A DNA stretch of 33,311 nt from Actinomycetes bacterium (GCA_021791615.1 JAJYWG010000054.1:1-33311); one strand, 5' to 3'; positions 6,779 to 14,851 are shown, counted from the first letter of the stretch. Made by a program: numbers and translations. Notes: generated by a model from the sequence alone, not told the origin.

Positions 6779-8072
6779 CGGTCTCCCCCGGTTGAGCGGT
6801 GTCCCCTGGATGGCCGGTGACCGGAATGATGCTCACGAACGCCCCGGCGAGAGCAGCGACTGCGAAGAGTAGGAGACCGGCACCGGGGCCTCCGATACCG
6901 GCCAGCACGCCGTACAGGGTGATCCCGACGATGCCACCGAGGCGTCCGGTCGCCTGGCTCACGCCTTGACCGGTGCTCCGGACCCCCGTGGGAAAGACTT
7001 CCGAGGGGACGATGACGGTCGTCTTGTCGGGGCCGGCTGCGCCGAAGAAGTAGCCGGCAGCCAGGAGGGAGCCCACGAGTGGACTCGGGAGGTGCGCGAA
7101 CGCGATGAGCAGCGCACCGAGGAGCCCGAAGGCCACCGCGCGCCCGGCGAACCCGACGGCCTGGAGGGGCCGTCGCCCGATCCGCTCGATCAGTACGACC
7201 GTGAGCAGGGCGGCGGGAATGGTGACGGCCTTGACAGCGGCAGCGCTCGCCGCGCCGGACGCTGCCGACGTGGAGAGCACCGTGACCAACAGCAGGGGAA
7301 GGACCAACCCCAAGCCCTGATCGCCCATCTGGTAGAGGAACGTGGCAGTGGAGGAGGTCGCGAGACGACCGCGGAGGGAACGGCGCGACGTAGATCGGGC
7401 GATCGCCCGCCAGGTCGGCAAGCGCGATGCCGCCCAGTCGGCGGATTCTCGGAGCTGCCCTCGCAAGAAGATCACCGGCAGGGCCAGGATCGCACCGATC
7501 GCCAGGGAAGCCCTCCACCCGCTCACCGGGTCGGCATGGAGGAGCACGGCCCCGAAGGCGTAGGCAGCCAACGTCCCGAAGTTGGCCACCCACATGATCC
7601 ACGCCATCGCGCGGCCCCGACGCGGCACCGGGGCGATCTCGGCCACGAAGGGGAACACCACGGCGAAGTCCATGCCGACCGCCACGCCGGTGGCGAGGCG
7701 TGCAGCCGCCAACACTCCGAAATCCGGAGCCAGCGCGGCTCCCGCGGCGCTGACGACGAAGAGCACGACGTCGGCCACGATGAGCCGTCTGCGACCGAAC
7801 CGATCGGCCAGGACACCGGTGACCAGGGATCCGAGCAGCATGCCCACGAGCGTTGCGGTTCCGAGCGTGGTCACGACCGCCGTCGAGAGGTGCCATTGGG
7901 TCTTCAGCGGAGCGAACGCCACCGAAATGGCACCCAGGTCGTAGCTGCCGACCAGGATCCCCACTCCGGCGATGGCAACTTGGAAGCGCCATGGCGGGCT
8001 TCGCCGATCCGATCCACCCGATGGAGGAGCCGACCCCTCAATCGCGCCAGTGGTGGAGTCATCCGGAGGCAT
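6744..8072 (-). CDS. MFS transporter, sugar/organic-acid porter type
   Basis: The 442-residue protein has about 12 hydrophobic segments with the MFS loop motif GVLADRFGRRRL between helices 2 and 3, RLATGVAVGMDFAVVFPFVAEIAP (quoted as RLATGVAVGMD and FPFVAEIAP) after helix 4, and a second-half loop IERIGRRPLQA. These are the marks of the sugar-porter/AAHS-like MFS branch, so it probably imports a sugar, aromatic or organic acid by proton symport; the substrate is unknown. The ATG at 8072 is preferred over an upstream TTG because TAATCT ends 8 nt before it. The potassium channel gene overlaps or directly follows its 3' end, so the two are probably one transcript. Confidence 0.9.
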   Translation of the reverse strand: MPPDDSTTGAIEGSAPPSGGSDRRSPPWRFQVAIAGVGILVGSYDLGAISVAFAPLKTQWHLSTAVVTTLGTATLVGMLLGSLVTGVLADRFGRRRLIVADVVLFVVSAAGAALAPDFGVLAAARLATGVAVGMDFAVVFPFVAEIAPVPRRGRAMAWIMWVANFGTLAAYAFGAVLLHADPVSGWRASLAIGAILALPVIFLRGQLRESADWAASRLPTWRAIARSTSRRSLRGRLATSSTATFLYQMGDQGLGLVLPLLLVTVLSTSAASGAASAAAVKAVTIPAALLTVVLIERIGRRPLQAVGFAGRAVAFGLLGALLIAFAHLPSPLVGSLLAAGYFFGAAGPDKTTVIVPSEVFPTGVRSTGQGVSQATGRLGGIVGITLYGVLAGIGGPGAGLLLFAVAALAGAFVSIIPVTGHPGDTAQPGETGVGTFPKGAAD

Positions 8073-8304
8073 CGGCAAAGAGATTAGCAAGGCCAAAAAC
8101 AGAATATTAGGCAGACCTATACTATCTGCTCATGGCTTCGACGAGGCGCGAGAGGGCGCGAGAGGGAGCTCGCGCCCGCGGGCGGAATGCACGGGACGTA
8201 CGCGCTGTTGCCATAATTGTCGGAGCGCAGGACTGACGCGGGCCGCGGGGCGTGCCGATGGGAGGCAGGCGTACCTGGGGCCCGGAAAGTGAGCCCCATC
8301 AGGG
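8073..8304. other. Divergent intergenic region with a GC-rich inverted repeat
   Basis: The region separates the divergent MFS and DMT transporter genes. It is AT-rich near 8093-8128, with a possible plus-strand -10 TATACT (8118-8123), and then has a perfect 9-bp inverted repeat GGGCGCGAG / CTCGCGCCC (8154-8162 and 8169-8177, 6-nt loop) without a T tract. CATAAT (8211-8216) is another possible -10 for the DMT gene. I see no gene here. Confidence 0.35.
8081..8086 (-). promoter_or_regulatory. Candidate leaderless -10 element of the MFS gene
   Basis: TAATCT on the minus strand ends 8 nt before the ATG at 8072. There is no Shine-Dalgarno site, so a leaderless transcript is likely. No -35 match at 17-18 bp. 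Confidence 0.4.
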
Positions 8305-9351
8305 ATGACGACCGAGATCCTTCTCGCATTGGTCGCCAGCTTGTTCACCGCGTCGTCGTCGGTGGCCCAACGCTTCGCTGCGGCCCCAGCCCCAGGTGAG
8401 ATCTCGCTGAGCTGGCGCCTGGTCACGTTCCTCTTGCGTCGACCGGTGTGGTTTCTCGGGATCCTCTTCATGATCGGCGGGTTCCTCTTCCAGCTTGCGG
8501 CCCTCGACGTCGGTGACCTCACCCTCGTCCAGCCGGTCATTGCCACGGAGCTCCTGTTCGTCTTCGCCTTCCTCGCCTTGAGGAATCGCCACGGGGTGCG
8601 ATGGCGCGAATGGGGAGCAGCGATGGGTATGGCCGCCGGGCTTGGGGGTTTTTTGTTCCTCGCCGATCCGTCAGGCGGCTCAGCCACCGAGGCCACGGCC
8701 GGTCACTGGATCCTGGCGGCAATCGCCACGACTGTGACCGCTGTGATCTTCGTCCTTTTGGCGGTGACTCGCTTCCGCCGTGGCAAGGAGCCCTCTCCCT
8801 CTCGCAAGGCAGCACTCTTGGCGGTCTCCGCTGCAGTTGCCTGGGGATTCGTTGCCGCAGTGATCAAAGAGCTCAGTACCCACATCAGCGCTGGCCCGTC
8901 TGCGGTCTTTACCAACTGGTCGCCCTACGTGCTCGTTGCATCGGGGGCGATCGCGGTCTACCTCGCTTCGAACGCCTTTCAGGCCGGGCCACTGGCAGCG
9001 TCACAGCCCGGGCTCACGATCGTGGACCCGCTGGTCGCGAGCCTTTTGGGGGTCACGCTCTTCGGTGAGCAGATCCGGCACGGGCCTCTGGAGCTGGCCG
9101 GTGAGGCCGTCGCGGTGGTCGTCCTCGTGGCGAGCGTGGTGCTCTTGAGCCGGAGCCCCCTGGTGACCGGCCATCCTGCTCCGGACGGCCGATCCCTCGA
9201 CCCCGGAGCACCCCGCGAGGCCGTGTCGCTCGATGCCGCGACACCCCCGGCGGGGGACGCAGCGCCAGCGGGGGACGCGTCGGCCGGCGGCAGGCAGGCA
9301 ACGTCTTCAGGCAACGATCGCCCGGCGAGCGCGTCGCTCACGGTCCGCTGA
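8305..9351 (+). CDS. DMT-superfamily membrane transporter, EamA/NIPA-like
   Basis: The 348-residue protein has about nine hydrophobic helices (LLALVASLFTASSSVA near the start, then pairs up to LELAGEAVAVVVLVASVVLL near residue 275) and an Ala/Pro-rich cytoplasmic tail of about 65 residues. The pattern of helix 3-4 (FQLAALDVGDLTLVQPVIAT) and its later counterpart (QAGPLAASQPGLTIVDPLVAS) is the internal duplication of DMT permeases that sense or move small metabolites or Mg2+. The substrate is unknown. The stop is one base before the start of the CoA hydrolase/transferase gene, so the two are surely co-transcribed. The ATG at 8305 has only a weak ribosome-binding site. Confidence 0.82.
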   Translation: MTTEILLALVASLFTASSSVAQRFAAAPAPGEISLSWRLVTFLLRRPVWFLGILFMIGGFLFQLAALDVGDLTLVQPVIATELLFVFAFLALRNRHGVRWREWGAAMGMAAGLGGFLFLADPSGGSATEATAGHWILAAIATTVTAVIFVLLAVTRFRRGKEPSPSRKAALLAVSAAVAWGFVAAVIKELSTHISAGPSAVFTNWSPYVLVASGAIAVYLASNAFQAGPLAASQPGLTIVDPLVASLLGVTLFGEQIRHGPLELAGEAVAVVVLVASVVLLSRSPLVTGHPAPDGRSLDPGAPREAVSLDAATPPAGDAAPAGDASAGGRQATSSGNDRPASASLTVR

Positions 9352-9352
9352 G

Positions 9353-10657
9353 ATGGCATCGACCAGGCCGGCGACGATGTCGCCCCAAGAGGCGGTGGGG
9401 TTGCTGCGCTCACGCGACACCGTGGGTTTCGGGCTTGGACCGGCGAACCCGGACGCGTTCCTCACCGCGCTCGGCCATCGTGACGACTGGGAGGATCTCG
9501 TGCTGGGCGGAGCCCTCCTGCTCGGGCTGTACGAGGTCCTCGCTCATCCCGGAGTCAGCTATCGGAGCGGGTTCTACGGTCCGGTCGAGCGCTACTACCT
9601 GTCCCAGGGTGCTCGGATCGAGCACGTCCCCGGGGGATTTCGGCAGTTCGGCCCCATCCTGGCCCGCTTCGCACCCAGGGTGATGACGGTGCAAGGAGCG
9701 CCTCCGCAAGACGGCAGCGTCAACCTCTCTCTCCATTTGGGCGCCACCCGCAACGAGCTCCTCCGTGCAGGCCGCGACCCTGAACGGCTCCTGGTAGTGG
9801 AAGTGAATCCTCGCCTGCCGCGCACCTCCAGCCTACCGCCGGTCTACGAGAACACCCTCCCGCTCGATGCGATCGACGTCCTGGTCGAGGCCGACGGCGA
9901 ACCGTTCGTACTTGAGGATCCGCCGGCGAGCGAGACGGACGTTGCGATTGCCGAGCGCGTGATGTCGTTCGTCTCCCCCGGCTGCACGCTGCAGACCGGG
10001 ATCGGCAGCCTTCCGAACTTGATCGCCAGCCGCTTGGCCGACGCTCCTGGAGGTGGTTACGGCATCCACTCCGAGATGTTCACCGACGGGTTGATGCACC
10101 TTCACCAGGCTGGGAAGGTGACGAACACCGGCAAGGGAGAGTTCCCGGGTGTGTCCGTCACGACGTTTGCGCTCGGGTCAGCGGAGCTCTACCGATGGCT
10201 CGACGGCAACAACGAGGTGGCATTCCTGCCGGTCGAAGTCGTGAACGACCCCTCCGTGATCGGAGCGAATGCGAAGTTCGTCTCACTCAATGGAGCGATG
10301 TCGGTCGACCTCTACGGACAGATCGTCGCCGACCATATCGGCGGCAAGCAGGTCTCTGGAGTCGGCGGGCACGAGGATTTCGTGGCGGGGGCTGAGCTCC
10401 ACTTGGACTCGCGCTCCCTCGTGTGCCTTGCCTCGACCGTGACAGTTGGTGGAGCGATCGCGTCACGCATCGTCCCGCAGCTCCCCGCGGGGTCGGTGAT
10501 CTCGACGCCGCGCCACCATGTCGGGGTGGTGGTGACCGAGCACGGGGTGGCTGACCTCACCGGACTGACCGTGGGCGAGCGTGCTCGGGCATTGGCCGAG
10601 GTGGCGGATCCGAGCTACCGCGAGGAGCTTCGTGCGGCCGCAGCGACCATCGCGTGA
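9353..10657 (+). CDS. Acetyl-CoA hydrolase/CoA-transferase family protein
   Basis: Class I CoA-transferase fold in two halves. The first half carries FGLGPANPDAFLTAL and VQGAPPQDGSVNLSLHLG. The second half has GIGSLPNLIASRL, GIHSEMFTDG with the likely catalytic Glu241, NTGKGEFPGVSVTTFALG, and ANAKFVSLNGAMSVDLYGQI, all marks of the acetyl-CoA hydrolase / 4-hydroxybutyrate CoA-transferase family. It moves or releases CoA through a glutamyl-CoA thioester. The length of 434 is normal. The ATG at 9353, one base after the transporter stop, is the only start that begins at the domain. Its operon partner is the DMT transporter, which suggests uptake or export of a carboxylic acid tied to CoA exchange, but the acid is unknown. 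Confidence 0.92.
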   Translation: MASTRPATMSPQEAVGLLRSRDTVGFGLGPANPDAFLTALGHRDDWEDLVLGGALLLGLYEVLAHPGVSYRSGFYGPVERYYLSQGARIEHVPGGFRQFGPILARFAPRVMTVQGAPPQDGSVNLSLHLGATRNELLRAGRDPERLLVVEVNPRLPRTSSLPPVYENTLPLDAIDVLVEADGEPFVLEDPPASETDVAIAERVMSFVSPGCTLQTGIGSLPNLIASRLADAPGGGYGIHSEMFTDGLMHLHQAGKVTNTGKGEFPGVSVTTFALGSAELYRWLDGNNEVAFLPVEVVNDPSVIGANAKFVSLNGAMSVDLYGQIVADHIGGKQVSGVGGHEDFVAGAELHLDSRSLVCLASTVTVGGAIASRIVPQLPAGSVISTPRHHVGVVVTEHGVADLTGLTVGERARALAEVADPSYREELRAAAATIA

Positions 10658-10765
10658 ACGCCCGTTTACGACCGTCATCTCGCAGCCCTGCACCTCGTGT
10701 GCAAAAGGCGGTAGCTGCTCCACCCATGATTGCTATCGCCGACGTTGGCAGAACTCGGATAACTG

Positions 10766-10850
10766 GGCGATCCGACCCTGCGGGGGCGACCCGACGGAGT
10801 AGGCGATCCGACCCTGCGGGGGCGACCCGACGCAGTAGGCGACCCGACAG
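10766..10850. repeat. 36-bp tandem repeat in the gap after the CoA-transferase gene
   Basis: Two 36-bp copies (10766-10801 and 10802-10837) differ at a single base and are followed by a third, decayed partial copy. Each unit contains GGCGATCCGACCC and GGGGGCGACCCGAC. The array sits in the 243-bp gap between the CoA-transferase and the DoxX-like gene. It codes for nothing convincing and is not a clear hairpin. Confidence 0.9.
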
Positions 10851-10900
10851 GCAGGCGGCCCGACCCAGCACGGGGTCCGTCGGTAAGGCAGAGTGATGGC

Positions 10901-11365
10901 ATGGGATCACGTCGCTCACACCTGTCGAACGTGCCGGGCCGAGTGGCTGCCGGCACCTTCATTCTGAATTCGGGGATGGGGAAGTTGCGGGCCGACAAGG
11001 ACACGGCAGAGCGAGTCCACCAGATGGCGGTGGGCGCGTACCCCATGCTCGATGGCATCGAAGCTCGGAAGTTCGTGAAACTGCTCGGGGTCGCCGAGGT
11101 CGCTCTCGGTGGCGCCTTGCTGCTCCCGGTGGTGGGAGACGGCGTGGCCGGGGCAGCTCTGACGGCGTTCGCCGGAGGCCTCTTGGGCCTGTACGCGAAG
11201 ACGCCGATCCTGCGGATCGAAGGAAGCATCCGACCGAGCCAGCAGGGGACTGCGATCGCCAAGGATGTCTGGCTGCTCGGGATCGGCTGCTCGCTCATGG
11301 TCGACGGGCTGCAGGGGGCACTGGGCCGCAGGGCCCAGGCGCGCGCAGCTCGGCAGGGCGGCTGA
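10901..11365 (+). CDS. DoxX-like small membrane protein
   Basis: A 154-residue protein with four likely membrane segments: RVAAGTFILNSGMGK near the N-terminus, KLLGVAEVALGGALLLPVVG, GAALTAFAGGLLGLYA, and DVWLLGIGCSLMVDGL near the C-terminus. The arrangement and the early GMGK motif recall DoxX/DUF4267-like proteins. The function of this type is poorly defined, often linked to redox or small-molecule handling at the membrane. The ATG at 10901 is chosen because the hydrophobic pattern starts soon after. The stop is two bases from the stop of the convergent amidohydrolase. Confidence 0.7.
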   Translation: MGSRRSHLSNVPGRVAAGTFILNSGMGKLRADKDTAERVHQMAVGAYPMLDGIEARKFVKLLGVAEVALGGALLLPVVGDGVAGAALTAFAGGLLGLYAKTPILRIEGSIRPSQQGTAIAKDVWLLGIGCSLMVDGLQGALGRRAQARAARQGG

Positions 11366-11367
11366 CG

Positions 11368-13089
11368 CTACGACGAAGTCGCTTGTCCGGTATCCCGGCC
11401 GGAACGGAGAAGATCACCGGAGAGCGCTTCGGTCGGCTTGCCGTCGACGACCGTCTCCACGCCGTTCACGAGCACCCGTACGACGCCTGACGACTCGGCG
11501 AACAGCCGCGGTGCGTCGCCCGGGAGGTCGTGGACGAGACGGGCAGGAGCGGACCCGATGGTCTCGGGGTCGAAGACGAAGAGGTCGGCCGCCATGCCTT
11601 CGGCGATGAACCCTCGCCGGCGCAGACCGAAAAGGGTGGCTGGCTGACCGGTCATCATGTGGACGGCGCGCTCGACCGGTACGAGCCGCCGCCGGCGGAG
11701 GCAGTCGCCGAGAAACGACGTCGGATAATTCGCCCCGCACATGCGATCGAGGTGGGCACCAGCGTCTGATCCTCCCACCATGGCACCTGGGTGCTGCCAG
11801 GCCTGGGCCCGGAGTGCCCACGTCGCGTCGTCTTGATCGCTGGGCTTGGGCCACAGCACCGTACGGAGGTCGTCTGCGAGGACGATATCGAGCAAGGTGT
11901 CGAACGGCTCGGCACCCCGTTCGGCGGCGATCTCGGCGACGTCACGCCACTCGAGCCCTTGGTTGGCCTCCGAGTAGGTGTCGCCGATCACGTAGTTGCC
12001 CCAGCCGGACAGCCGTCGGAAGACCCCGGCCTCTTTGGCATGGGCCAGCTCGTTCAGTCGTCGGCGGACGTCGGGGTCGCGGAGCCGAGCCATCCGCTCG
12101 CGCACCGGCAGCCCCATGACCTCGCCCCAACCAGGGATGAGGAAGAGCGCGCAGTGGTTGAGGAAGCTCATGTTCATCGGAACGAGGGTCGGCATGGTGA
12201 GAGCGACGATTCGCCCGCCCGCTGCCTCCGCCGCGGCAGATGCTTCGAGCTGGCGGGCCATCTTCTCGGGAGACCGCGAGTCGACCGTGAGCAGGTTCCA
12301 GTTGAGCGGCCTGTGGGCCGTGGTGGTCATGGCCACCATGAGGTCGATCTCCTCATCCGAGAACGTATCGAGGCATCCATCGGTGATGTACTCGAGGGAG
12401 GTGCCATCGTGCTCGGCTACCTCCTCGCAGAACGCCAGCATCTCCCGACGGTCGGCAAAACGAGAGGTGATGGGATTGCCCTCCCCGTCGGAATGCGTGC
12501 GCGACTGTGACGAGGAGAACCCCAGGCCGCCACTGGCCAGCGACTCGGCGAGCAGGCGCCGCATGGACGCGATCTCGTCGTCGGTCGCTACCTCAGATGC
12601 TCGTTCGGCGCCCATGACTTTGCGACGAAGGGCGCAGTGCCCCACCAAGAACCCGGCGTTCACCCCCAGGCGCCCGTCCAGGGAGTCCAGGTACTCCCCG
12701 AAACTGGACCACGTCCACGGCACCCCGCTCTCGAGTGCCGCCAGCGGCATCCCCTCCACTTTGGCCATCATCCGGCGGATGTAGCCAGCGTCTTCGGCGT
12801 TGATGGGAGCGAGCGTGAAGCCGCAGTTGCCGGCGATCACGGTCGTCACGCCGTGGAGGTTCGACGGCGAGGCAGTCGGGTCCCAGAAGAGCTGCGCGTC
12901 GTAGTGGGTGTGAGGATCGATGATCCCCGGCGCCACCATGAGACCGTCGGCGTCGAGCTCGTTCGCACCGGTCTCGGTCACGTCCCCGACCGACACGACA
13001 CGGCGGTCGGCGACAGCCACATCCGCCCTGCGACCCGGAGCGCCGGTCCCGTCGAGCACCGTCGCGCCGCGGATCACGTAATCGAGCAC
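11368..13089 (-). CDS. D-aminoacylase-type amidohydrolase
   Basis: Metal-dependent amidohydrolase (TIM barrel) of the N-acyl-D-amino-acid deacylase group. It has PGIIDPHTHYDAQLFWDP with metal ligands His60 and His62, GNCGF with Cys89 (the bridging cysteine of D-aminoacylases), GHCALR (150-155), and the late GGSDAGAH with Asp442, the expected catalytic acid. The small beta-sandwich built from both ends (first 55 and last 70 residues, with VLVNGVETVVDGKPT) is typical. At 573 residues it is of normal length. The GTG at 13089 has GGGAGG 6 nt upstream. Many actinobacterial members have no known substrate, so D-amino acid release is a family guess. The PPOX-fold gene lies 77 nt upstream on the same strand. 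Confidence 0.92.
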   Translation of the reverse strand: MLDYVIRGATVLDGTGAPGRRADVAVADRRVVSVGDVTETGANELDADGLMVAPGIIDPHTHYDAQLFWDPTASPSNLHGVTTVIAGNCGFTLAPINAEDAGYIRRMMAKVEGMPLAALESGVPWTWSSFGEYLDSLDGRLGVNAGFLVGHCALRRKVMGAERASEVATDDEIASMRRLLAESLASGGLGFSSSQSRTHSDGEGNPITSRFADRREMLAFCEEVAEHDGTSLEYITDGCLDTFSDEEIDLMVAMTTTAHRPLNWNLLTVDSRSPEKMARQLEASAAAEAAGGRIVALTMPTLVPMNMSFLNHCALFLIPGWGEVMGLPVRERMARLRDPDVRRRLNELAHAKEAGVFRRLSGWGNYVIGDTYSEANQGLEWRDVAEIAAERGAEPFDTLLDIVLADDLRTVLWPKPSDQDDATWALRAQAWQHPGAMVGGSDAGAHLDRMCGANYPTSFLGDCLRRRRLVPVERAVHMMTGQPATLFGLRRRGFIAEGMAADLFVFDPETIGSAPARLVHDLPGDAPRLFAESSGVVRVLVNGVETVVDGKPTEALSGDLLRSGRDTGQATSS

Positions 13090-13166
13090 GGGGCACCTCC
13101 CTCGCGGCGCACCCGAACGGCTGCCACCCTCAAATCTGACACACCGTCAGCTTATGCGACGGCCGG

Positions 13167-13700
13167 TCATCCCGCTGGTCCGGTCGGAGCCGGCGCCAAG
13201 CCCAGCTTCCGGTGGTCCCAGCTCACGACCCGGTCGACGTGGAGCTTCACGACGACCCGCTTGTGCAGCATCGTCTCGACGAAGGGCTTGAGCTCGTCGG
13301 TGAACGCACCGTAGTAGCGCTCGAACACGCTGACCCCCAAGGCCCAGATCCGCTCGGGGTCCTCGACGATCTCGCCGCGGCCGACCAGCTCGACCCCGCG
13401 GAGCGTATCGTAGGTGTCGCCGTCCTCGATGAGGCACGTCAGGCGGGGATCGCGCCGAAGGTTCCGGATCTTCTGCGCCTTCGCCTTGCTCTCGACGGCC
13501 AGTGCGCCCTCCAAGAACCCGTACCACATCGCGACGGCGTGGATGCTCCCGTCATGGTTGATCGTGCACATCGACATCGGTTGCCGCTTCTGGAGGAAGG
13601 CATCCACCTCATCGGGGGTCATCTTGATGAGGCTGCGCTGCTTCACGCCATGCCCCATCGCCTCGCCCATCACGTGGTGCCCCGTCGCTTCGCCCGTCAC
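13167..13700 (-). CDS. PPOX-fold protein (pyridoxamine-phosphate oxidase-like, FMN/F420 type)
   Basis: The split-barrel domain covers most of the 177 residues: MTPDEVDAFLQKRQPMSMCTINHDGSIHAVAMWYGF, quoted here as TPDEVDAFLQKR and GSIHAVAMWYGF, then RRDPRLTCLIEDGDTYDTLRGVE (DPRLTCLIEDG) and GRGEIVEDPERIWALG. Such proteins bind FMN or F420 and act on various small molecules; in Acidimicrobiia many are F420-dependent. The C-terminal region VVVKLHVDRVVSWDHRKLG is the usual last strand. The GTG at 13700 is chosen for its good Shine-Dalgarno (GGGAGGA, 6 nt away). Upstream in-frame codons translate a 14-bp repeat array into low-complexity Gly/Arg sequence and are very unlikely to be translated. Confidence 0.85.
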   Translation of the reverse strand: MTGEATGHHVMGEAMGHGVKQRSLIKMTPDEVDAFLQKRQPMSMCTINHDGSIHAVAMWYGFLEGALAVESKAKAQKIRNLRRDPRLTCLIEDGDTYDTLRGVELVGRGEIVEDPERIWALGVSVFERYYGAFTDELKPFVETMLHKRVVVKLHVDRVVSWDHRKLGLAPAPTGPAG

Positions 13701-13723
13701 GCCGTTCCTCCCATGTAGTCCAC

Positions 13724-13851
13724 CCGGTCTCCCGGACCCGGTCTCCCGGACCCGGCCTCCCGGACCCGGCCTCCCGGACCCGGCCCCGCCGACTTGGCCC
13801 CGCCGACTTGGCCCCGCCGACTTGGCCCCGCCGACTTGGCCCCGCCGACCC
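13724..13851. repeat. Composite 14-bp tandem repeat array
   Basis: Four copies of CCGGTCTCCCGGAC or its T-to-C variant (13724-13779) are followed, after two bases, by five copies of GGCCCCGCCGACTT (13782-13851, last copy ending CCC). Both sets have a unit of 14 bp although the sequences differ. A 14-bp unit is not a codon multiple, so the array is not maintained by protein coding. It starts 24 bp upstream of the GTG of the PPOX-fold gene. Confidence 0.95.
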
Positions 13852-13956
13852 GTCTCGTCCACGATGGGCTCGGCGGCGTGCCGACGCGGCAGCGGCATCG
13901 AAGCGTACTCACAGGGAGCCATGGTCACAATGCCCGCCGGCAGAGCCCGCGCAAAA

Positions 13957-14007
13957 GTTCACCGTGAAGTCACCAGGATGTCCCACAGCCATTGCCGTTC
14001 GTTCACT
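13957..14007 (+). promoter_or_regulatory. GTTCACC-type direct repeats (PHO-box-like) before the response regulator
   Basis: GTTCACC (13957) and AGTCACC (13968) are spaced 11 bp, and GTTCACT (14001) is 44 bp, exactly four 11-bp steps, from the first. The first copy also makes the inverted repeat TTCAC-C-GTGAA. Streptomyces PHO boxes are 11-bp direct repeats with the core GTTCACC. The last copy ends 9 bp before the candidate -10. Autoregulation by the encoded RegX3-like protein is inferred. Confidence 0.45.
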
Positions 14008-14016
14008 TGGGATCCG

Positions 14017-14022
14017 TAGCGT
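14017..14022 (+). promoter_or_regulatory. Candidate leaderless -10 element of the response regulator gene
   Basis: TAGCGT ends 8 nt before the GTG at 14031. The identical hexamer stands 6 nt before the starts of pcnA (25243) and of the DUF6049 gene (25298). Confidence 0.45.
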
Positions 14023-14030
14023 TCTCAAGC

Positions 14031-14783
14031 GTGGTGGACTCATCGAAGGACAGTCCCCAGCACCCGTCCGTACCGAGCGACAGCGGTCGCCAACGCGACG
14101 AGCGCACGCGAGTGCTTGTAGTCGACGACGAGGACTCCTACCGTCAAGCGCTCGCCTCGGGGCTCGCGCAAGAAGGCTTTGCCGTGGATCTCGCTGCTGA
14201 CGGCCGCGAGGCGTTGCAGACCTTCCACCGGTCGCGCCCGGACCTGGTGCTGCTCGACGTGATGCTGCCGGATCAGTCCGGGGTGGAGGTGTGCCGGCAG
14301 ATGAGGGCCATCGCCTCCGTACCGATCATCATGGTGACGGCACGGAACGAGGAAGTCGACGTGGTGGTCGGGCTGGAGCTGGGCGCCGCAGACTACGTTG
14401 CGAAACCCTTCCGCCTGCGCGAGCTCGTGGCCCGGATGAGGGCGGTCCTGCGACGCGGAGGTGATATGCCTTCGCTTCCCGACGAGGTGATCGTGGCCGG
14501 GCCATTCCGCCTCGACACGGGGCGCAGGGAGGTGACCGTCCACGGCCGGCAGGTCGAGGTCTCGCGCAAGGAGTTCGACTTGCTCTGCCTGCTCATGAGC
14601 CATGCCGGGCAAGTTGTGACCAGGGAGCTGTGCATCGACCGGCTCTGGTGGGACCAGGAGCTCAGCGACACGAGGACGTTGGACACCCATGTGAAGAGGC
14701 TGCGCCAGAAGCTCGAGCCCGATCCGGCGTACCCGCGCTACTTGGTCACGGTGCGTGGCGTGGGGTTTCGCTTCGACACCTGA
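14031..14783 (+). CDS. OmpR-family response regulator, RegX3-like, orphan
   Basis: Receiver domain at about 26-140 with acidic pair Asp32/Asp33, phospho-acceptor Asp76 (LVLLDVMLP), Thr103 and Lys125 (AKPF). A winged-helix DNA-binding domain follows at about 155-250, with SRKEFDLLCLLMSHAGQVVTR and TLDTHVKRLRQKLEPDP, and the closing VTVRGVGFRFDT (quoted as VRGVGFRF). Segment by segment it resembles mycobacterial RegX3, which controls phosphate genes. No sensor kinase gene is adjacent. The GTG at 14031 is preferred because TAGCGT lies 8 nt upstream and no ribosome-binding site is present; GTG 14034 and a TTG at 13992 are alternatives. The N-terminal 25 residues are polar and not part of the domain. 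Confidence 0.92.
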   Translation: MVDSSKDSPQHPSVPSDSGRQRDERTRVLVVDDEDSYRQALASGLAQEGFAVDLAADGREALQTFHRSRPDLVLLDVMLPDQSGVEVCRQMRAIASVPIIMVTARNEEVDVVVGLELGAADYVAKPFRLRELVARMRAVLRRGGDMPSLPDEVIVAGPFRLDTGRREVTVHGRQVEVSRKEFDLLCLLMSHAGQVVTRELCIDRLWWDQELSDTRTLDTHVKRLRQKLEPDPAYPRYLVTVRGVGFRFDT

Positions 14784-14839
14784 TCTGCTGCCGCCTGCCT
14801 CGAAGCGACCCGGAGCGCATTCGACCGCAAGCTGGCAAC

Positions 14840-14845
14840 TACCAT
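14840..14845 (+). promoter_or_regulatory. Candidate leaderless -10 element of the peroxiredoxin gene
   Basis: TACCAT ends 6 nt before the ATG at 14852. There is no ribosome-binding site. Confidence 0.4.
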
Positions 14846-14851
14846 TCGAGC

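Larger units (their letters stand above)
13701..14030. other. 330-bp divergent intergenic region
   Basis: Between the PPOX-fold gene (minus) and the response regulator gene (plus). From left to right it holds the PPOX Shine-Dalgarno, a two-part 14-bp tandem repeat array (13724-13851), about 100 bp without visible structure, phased GTTCACC-like elements (13957-14007) and a -10 hexamer (14017-14022). I see no gene. Confidence 0.7.

Noticed and set aside
6340..7992. 550-codon minus-strand frame over the MFS and channel genes
   Set aside because: It overlaps two well-supported genes on the same strand in another frame and encodes Arg/Pro/His-rich sequence with no motif.
8154..8177. Rho-independent terminator at the 9-bp inverted repeat
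   Set aside because: There is no T tract on either side, and it lies between divergent starts, where a terminator is not expected. Kept only as an inverted repeat.
13724..13851. Possible CRISPR array
   Set aside because: Units are contiguous 14-mers without spacers and no cas genes are near.
13701..13928. Extension of the PPOX-fold protein into the 14-bp repeat array
   Set aside because: The extension is Gly/Arg repeat translation of a non-codon-length array, and the GTG at 13700 has a strong Shine-Dalgarno site.
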